DNA of 64,000 nt from contig JAEVHH010000003.1 of assembly GCA_017607445.1 (NCBI GenBank), forward strand, positions 2,790,001 to 2,854,000, in the 5' to 3' direction. Position 1 is the stretch's first letter; each line of letters begins with the position of its first letter. Under the pieces are notes generated by a model, which saw nothing but the letters and a program-made list of their open reading frames with translations, was not told the origin of the DNA and ran no database searches. Origin of the DNA: Histoplasma ohiense. Taxonomy: Eukaryota > Ascomycota > Eurotiomycetes > Onygenales > Ajellomycetaceae. This document shows positions 58,996 through 64,000 of this stretch, one piece after another. The position numbers and the translations under genes were made by a program.

Positions 58996-60260
58996 CAATG
59001 AAGTATCATCAGTGATTATGTCAGAGAATCTGATCATACACTCTGTCACTGTCTCAGCTGAATAGAAGTCAGTATTTTATTGACTGAGTGTATACTTTGA
59101 CAGAAGACTCATCTGAAAATCATATATCTCTGCTTAAGCAAAGAAGACAAGAGCTGTGGCTCAGTATATTCAAAATCTAGAGAAGATCAGAAATGAACTC
59201 TCAGTAGATGCTCTGTGAAAGATGATCATCATCTGTATGATTCTCTTATTGCTCTATAACACAGAGATCTGATACAGCAGCTGTATATAGTCAGCAAAAT
59301 ATATAAGCAGAAGTGAGAAGATCAGCTCTCATCTGAAATAATATATAAAAACAGTTGAGAAGATGCTTATCATGACAGTCAGAAAAGTTCTTTCAGTTTT
59401 TCATACAATACTTATCACAACTCTATACTGAGATGCTGAGCTCTCATCAGCAATGATAGCTCTGAAGAAGATCAAAATATGTTTCACAATAAAACTTCAG
59501 ATAATGAATGAGAGACATTCACTGATTTCATAGATAGCTTTCTCAATGATCACATATGAAAAAGAGACTGAAGCTCAGTAGTATTCAAAGATTAAAATTC
59601 AGAGATTGAGAATGCTGCTGTCTGCAGTCAATAGATTCACACTTATCATCTCACACTACTCAGAGAGATATGAAACAGACTTCACAGAGAGTGTAGACAA
59701 AAAGAATACTGCTCAGATATTTAAGAAATAATGAGAAAGTCAATTTTCAACAGATCTATATATCTTTTTAAATGAATCAGAATAGATTCTTGACAACAGC
59801 AGACAGATGAGCTATAATTTTATAATCTATCAGAGAAACAAACAGCTGATCAGCTTCTCAGCTGTACTGAGTTCTATATCATATATCTTCAACACTGAGA
59901 CAGTTGACATCTGCTGTGTATTAGAGTGTGTGATGAAGCTTCTACTCTGTGTCACAGATGACAGTATCAATTCTCAGATTTAACTCTGTCTTGACAACAT
60001 CTCAATCATCTGAAATATATAAGACAGTGTGACTGTTTTCTTGAACTGAGTCTACAGCTACTGCCACAAGCTTCTCAGACAATATAATATGAGTCTGAAA
60101 TGAGCTTCTGAGTATATGAAAATAGAGAGCAATGAGAAAGCAGATTGTCTGACTAAGCAGATGATCTCATCTACTACAGTCTCAGTTTATAAACTCAAGA
60201 TTATATTTATAGTCAGTGAGATTCACACAGTGATCAAGCAGCTCAGTCAAGAGACAGAGT
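58996..60260 (+). pseudogene. LINE gamma ORF2, last part: RT thumb and RNase H, broken
   Basis: Continues ORF2 after G1p. The RNase H domain is near 59760-60230: an acidic first strand (DNSRQMSYNFII, usually DGS), ETVDICCVLECVMKL in place of the DAE strand, then LDNISII (D-N motif). This fits the RNase H I domain of Tad1-like LINEs. Breaks are mostly TGA. LINE delta carries the second half of the same domain. Confidence 0.72.
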
Positions 60261-61644
60261 AAAAGTAATAAAACAGAATCTGTAAAAAACTCTCTGACTG
60301 ATACTGAGACTGAAGATTCAGTAGACTGACTGTGGAATATTAAGTAAAGATTTCTTCAGAGTTTATTATATTATAGTATACTCTTTATCACTGACTTATA
60401 CTTCACTTCTCTTATAGAGACTTCTTCTGATATCACAGATGCTTTCAGTATACAGATGTGAGACTCATCTGTGTCTGTGAATACAACAAAAGTTCAGAAT
60501 ATTTAATACTCTGTTGATACTCACAGAGACACTTCTCTCACTGACTCAAGAGATCAGCAGCACAGTCACACAATCAGATAACAGCTGTTGTCTATCTAGA
60601 GTCTCTGATCTTTACAGACTTTGTAGAACTGCTTGACCACACACAGTTCTACACATGATACTGCATGAGATAACACAGCCATTTGAGCACACATCATCAA
60701 ACAGCCCCTCACAGCAAGGCGGTACAGATAGCACAATGTTCAGTACAACTGGTTTAATCAGTACAATAGATTCAACTGATGCAATCAGTACAAACAGTAT
60801 AATCAATTCAATTGATACAATCAGCTCAATCAGTTCAATTGATACAATCAGTTCAACTGATTCAATTAGTACAAATGATTTAATCAGTTCAATTGATTCA
60901 ATTGATGCAAATGATTCAATCAGCACAGTTGATTCATCTGTTTCAATTAGCTGTGATGTAATCAGTATAGTCTGTATACTGACTCAGTTGATATGCTTCT
61001 GATTGTCAGTATGATATTTATACACACTCTGCTTTGCTTTTCTTCACTGATTCTGATCTCTATTGATTTAAGTACTTTTCTTCTCTTTTCTCACTGCTTT
61101 TTCTATCTCTCTTCACTTCTTTTCTCTCATAATCTTCTTCAGTGCTCTCTTCTCTCTCTCTCTCTGAGTTTGTGCTGGGTCATGTGACTGCAAAATGCCA
61201 CAGATGACACAGTCTTTTCTTCACTTCTCTTTTTATTTTTCTTTTCAGTATACTTATTTTTCTTTTTTTCTTTTATCTATCTCATCTGTCTTTCTTCTAT
61301 TATTAGAAGTGCAGATAGTTCTCAGATCAACTGAGAAAGTTATTTCTCTCTGTTCACTATAAAGTCTTTCAGACACAGCAGCAGCAGTTCTCTTGGAAAT
61401 CACACTATAGCTTCATCATAAATGGCTATACATCAGATCAGAAGTGAATGTACAGCTTGGAAAAATCCTTTTCAATGAGCTGAATCTTCTTAAGAATTGT
61501 CATCTAAATTCTGTTTTCTCTCTCTCTGTGTATATAGAAATCTCTTCAGTGTAGCACATCTCCATACTCTTTGAAAGGCTTCTAAAACACAGGCACTGCC
61601 TGTGTTTTCTCCGGGATCTTAAATCAATACAAACAAACAAACAA
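60261..61644 (+). other. LINE 3' UTR with minisatellite, intron-like tract and tail
   Basis: No sense gene. It contains a 9-bp minisatellite (about 60740-60945, decayed: ttcaactgat, acaatcagt), a pyrimidine-rich tract bounded by gt...cag-like sites (61000-61170), a conserved ~220-bp block and an (aaac)n tail (61630-61647). The conserved block is shared by copies at 17713-18561, 49005-49226 and 49968-50220, so it likely contains the signal the LINE enzyme recognises. On the minus strand a frame (like 18355-18561) stays open in three copies. Confidence 0.75.
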
Positions 61645-61658
61645 ACAGATTCAATTCT

Positions 61659-62173
61659 GCCATTGCAAGTTTATGTAGAATGGCATCATAGCTTAACTCT
61701 TTCAATTTGATTGCATATTTATTGAATTCTCAGTGAATGGAAGATAGAACTTTTATATAGAGATGTGATTTCTGATGATATTTACTATAAGAATGCTGCA
61801 GATGCTCTTTAATTGATTGTAAATGTGAAATAAATTGTTGAACTGTCTGATCTTTTTGTTGCTCTGTTTTTCAGTACTGTCTATCAGTATCTTGAAAACT
61901 TCTATCTGAATTGATGACTTGACATTGCATCTAACTAACAAATTCTTCCCATGGTGGCAAAGTTCACATATCATGTGTATATTGATATCAACATTGTTGC
62001 ATCTTGACATTGAAATAAGTGACAGCTTCAATGATCTTTCGATGGTTGTGTTTGTTGTAGTAATCAAGATCACTGACATGGAAAGTGATAGCAGCTGTAA
62101 CAAAGTTTTTGAATTCTTTCATACTTTGATCTCAGAACTTTTTCACATCTCTCTGAGAAGAATGACTGCTCAT
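61659..62173 (-). pseudogene. G2m gag, N-terminal part, broken
   Basis: Minus-strand Gag with a probable start at the complement of 62171-62173 (MSSHSSQRDVKKF). It reads through FVTAAITFHVSDLDYY and LPPWEEFVS to the LINE gamma junction. G2p lacks the first ~25 residues because its LTR starts there. The plus- and minus-strand open pieces near 61753-62194 are shifted-frame shadows. Confidence 0.72.
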
Positions 62174-62855
62174 GTTGAGATCTCAAAGTTCTAATTATCA
62201 AAGTGATATCTGACTATATCTCTCACTGACAGTAGTCACAGTGCTTTTCACTAAAATGTTGAGTGTTTGTAGTATGGATTTTGATGATCTGAGAATATTT
62301 GTAATATTATTATGATTATCATTTACACTAGTTGCATCTCTACTGTGGTTTGAATGTACTATACACACAGAAATGTAATGATAAGAATAGAAATATATCA
62401 AAGAATTCAAGAAAAAAAAATCTACATCTATATATTATAGAAAATTACATGTCTTATAGCAATACTGTTTACATTTTTGTGTTATTTGTTGATATTATAT
62501 ACTGCATACATGCAGTTGCTCTGCAAGCTATATTATAACTGAATGCAGATGAGATATTTCTTTGTTGCTATAGAAACTATTTGCATATACAATCTCTCAG
62601 TTTAATATTTATATATATTTTTCTTTTTCTTTATTTTTTCTCTCTTCTCTCTTCAACTCATCATAATTCTGCTGCAGTATGTTAACTATTAAAAGTAATA
62701 TAAATATCTCAATGTTTTCTATGAATGAATACTAATTAATTAATTAATTCTATCTAGTAAATTCAGTGCTGTAAGTCTCTGTTCTTTCTTCTCTGAAATC
62801 TATACATTCATTCTCTGTATTCATTCTCTCTTTTTTTCCACTCTCTCTTCAGTGA
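62174..62855. other. AT-rich stretch without recognised gene
   Basis: Should contain the leader and 5' LTR of G2m, but no second LTR is in the window to define its ends. An (attA)n microsatellite is at 62732-62748. I see no ORF with family features and no RNA gene. Confidence 0.45.
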
Positions 62856-62859
62856 AAAA

Positions 62860-63465
62860 ATGATCTGTGATAAAGATATCTCTTATCAGAGAGCTATGCC
62901 AACCACTGCTGCTGTCTGCAAGACAGTATATGAACAGTGAGTGATGAAGTGAAAAGCAGTCTGAGCTCATCATCATAATTGACATCTCAATGCTCACTGT
63001 GCTGTGTGGAAGGTGTGCAACCCCCACCCTCATATGAAAAAAGTGAATAAACAGAGTATGAAATTCAAAGTAATACTTTTTGATAACACTAGATACTGAT
63101 ATAAGAGTAGAGACTATCTAAAAGATCTGTTATTATCAGAAGTCTGAGAATCTCATTTTTCTCAAGATTGTATTTATCTGTCTTGTTTGAGAGATTGATG
63201 AGAGAAAGTATCACTTTCAGTGTTTCATTTTTGATACTTTTCAAGTTGCAGTTGAGACCATGTTGGTCACACTTTTTGAATGTATGATATCATGTGAAAA
63301 TCAATGTAATAATATCTCACTAATCATTTCACAGATGATCTTAAGATTACAATTCATTGTGAACAGATGATTCTCACTGTAAGAGATATTAGATTGATGA
63401 TAAAGATCACTCAAAAATTGAGTAGCAATTTTTTTAATGATTATAGATTGAAGAAATGAGTTTTG
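62860..63465 (+). pseudogene. Decayed reading frame of unknown function
   Basis: From about 62860 (KMICDKDISYQRAMP) the plus-strand frame stays open for roughly 200 codons except for about 13 TGA codons and one TAA TAA pair, the same type of damage as in the transposon genes. It includes CAVWKVCNPHPHMKKVNK, a possible Cys/His zinc site. I do not recognise the family. It might belong to an element related to the hAT remnant at its right. Confidence 0.35.
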
Positions 63466-63560
63466 TTTTATTTATTTATTTATTTATTTTTTTATTTTTT
63501 TTTGCTGCAAGTTTTTGTTTTTTTTTATAATATTCTCAGTTGTTGTTTTTGTTTTTTTTT
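63466..63560. repeat. T-rich low-complexity tract with (ttta)n
   Basis: (ttta)n at 63470-63495, then long T runs. Confidence 0.85.
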
Positions 63561-63609
63561 TTAATTTTCAAAATATCTATAAGCATATAATGATATTTCT
63601 GTTGTTGAC

Positions 63610-63948
63610 ATCAAAAAGGTAACAATATTTGGTAACACTCACATCATAATTAGCCACCATTCAGCATAAAGATATATGTATTATGTAATTATGAATAAAT
63701 CATGATTCTGTTTGGTTTCATTTTGTAAAATGGGACCAAACAGAACTGTGACTCAGAAATCAAGATAAGAACAGTATTCAGAATCTAAATATTTTTCATA
63801 AACAGTGAAATGAAATCAGAGCTATAATACAAACAGTGTAAAGTGACTGATTTGAAAAACAATATATGGAATCAGAACTAAAATATACAAAAATGGAATC
63901 ATTGTTAAAATTGATCATGATTTCATGCACAGTTACACAGTCAGTCTA
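63610..63948. mobile_element. Right part of a second, decayed hAT MITE
   Basis: Matches the right half of the MITE at 13827-15151 in order: ggtaacactca, aaaatgggaccaaa, aacagtgtaaagtgact, catgcacagttacacag and a cagtcta end. The right flank (tttaaatc) would be the 8-bp duplication, but the left end is not found, so its full extent is unknown. Confidence 0.65.
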
Positions 63949-63956
63949 TTTAAATC

Positions 63957-64000
63957 TATCTGTTTCTCTTGTTTTCTCTTGTTTCAACAGTTGCTAGATT
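63957..64000 (-). mobile_element. Edge of a second G4 gypsy copy
   Basis: The last 44 bp match G4 gag at about 38280-38325 (gtttcaacagttgctagatt), same orientation. The hAT MITE appears to have inserted into this copy, whose remainder lies right of the window. Confidence 0.7.

Larger units (their letters stand above)
45976..61644 (+). mobile_element. LINE gamma, full-length Tad1-like LINE (split by four insertions)
   Basis: A plus-strand LINE flanked by a 14-bp duplication acagattcaattct (45962-45975, 61645-61658) in G2m gag. It contains the 5' UTR, ORF1, ORF2 (endonuclease, RT, RNase H), a 3' UTR with a 9-bp minisatellite, and an (aaac)n tail. Four insertions (46794-47207, 48483-49240, 49968-51702, 52915-58995) account for 9.0 kb, leaving about 6.7 kb of LINE. 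RNase H after RT with an APE endonuclease points to the Tad1 clade. Confidence 0.9.

Noticed and set aside
1..64000. Classical RIP (CpA to TpA) as the cause of decay
   Set aside because: CpA stays abundant and copy differences fall mostly at CpG.

Overview
The window is a nest of transposons from what is most likely a filamentous fungus, probably an ascomycete. That assignment rests on four things: a Tad1-like LINE with endonuclease, reverse transcriptase and RNase H; Ty3/gypsy elements with chromodomain-type tails; short introns with GTAAGT donors and CTAAC branch points; and a genome-defence mutation pattern. I see no host gene. CpG is very scarce, and most breaks in the transposon frames are TGA where the family expects arginine (CGA). 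Nearly every coding region is therefore listed as a pseudogene.

Layout, oldest to youngest as read from the nesting. (1) A minus-strand Ty3/gypsy element, G2m (6332-7376, 45902-45975, 61659-62173), is the base layer. (2) It was hit by LINE beta (4605-6331), itself split by LINE alpha (1-4604); by gypsy G1m (7377-45896, TSD gttgt); and by LINE gamma (45976-61644, 14-bp TSD). (3) G1m was split by plus-strand gypsy G3p (8764-41178). (4) G3p was split by its own sibling G3m (10517-20945, minus), by G2p (22020-28772, TSD tgaat) and by G4 (32411-39554, minus, TSD cagag). (5) G3m carries a hAT-type MITE (13827-15151, TSD agggtgat), a 5'-truncated LINE end (17713-18561) and a solo G2 LTR (19714-19979, TSD agaga). 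(6) LINE gamma carries a tRNA-headed SINE (46794-47194), a second SINE sharing the LINE 3' end (48483-49226), a truncated LINE (49968-51689) and gypsy G1p (52915-58990, TSD tgata). The right end (62174-64000) holds a decayed reading frame, the end of a second hAT MITE and the edge of another G4 copy.

The most interesting signal: three of the four Ty3/gypsy families (G2, G3, G4) carry an extra gene between pol and the 3' LTR on the opposite strand, tail-to-tail with pol. In G4 it is a clear three-exon gene with two Cys-rich, zinc-cluster-like domains. In G3 the same antisense gene is found in two independent copies, with matching introns and Cys-rich domain. In G2 a Cys motif is followed by a long charged coiled coil. 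G1 has no such gene; its pol stop lies just inside the 3' LTR. These look like antisense spliced cargo genes of retrotransposons.
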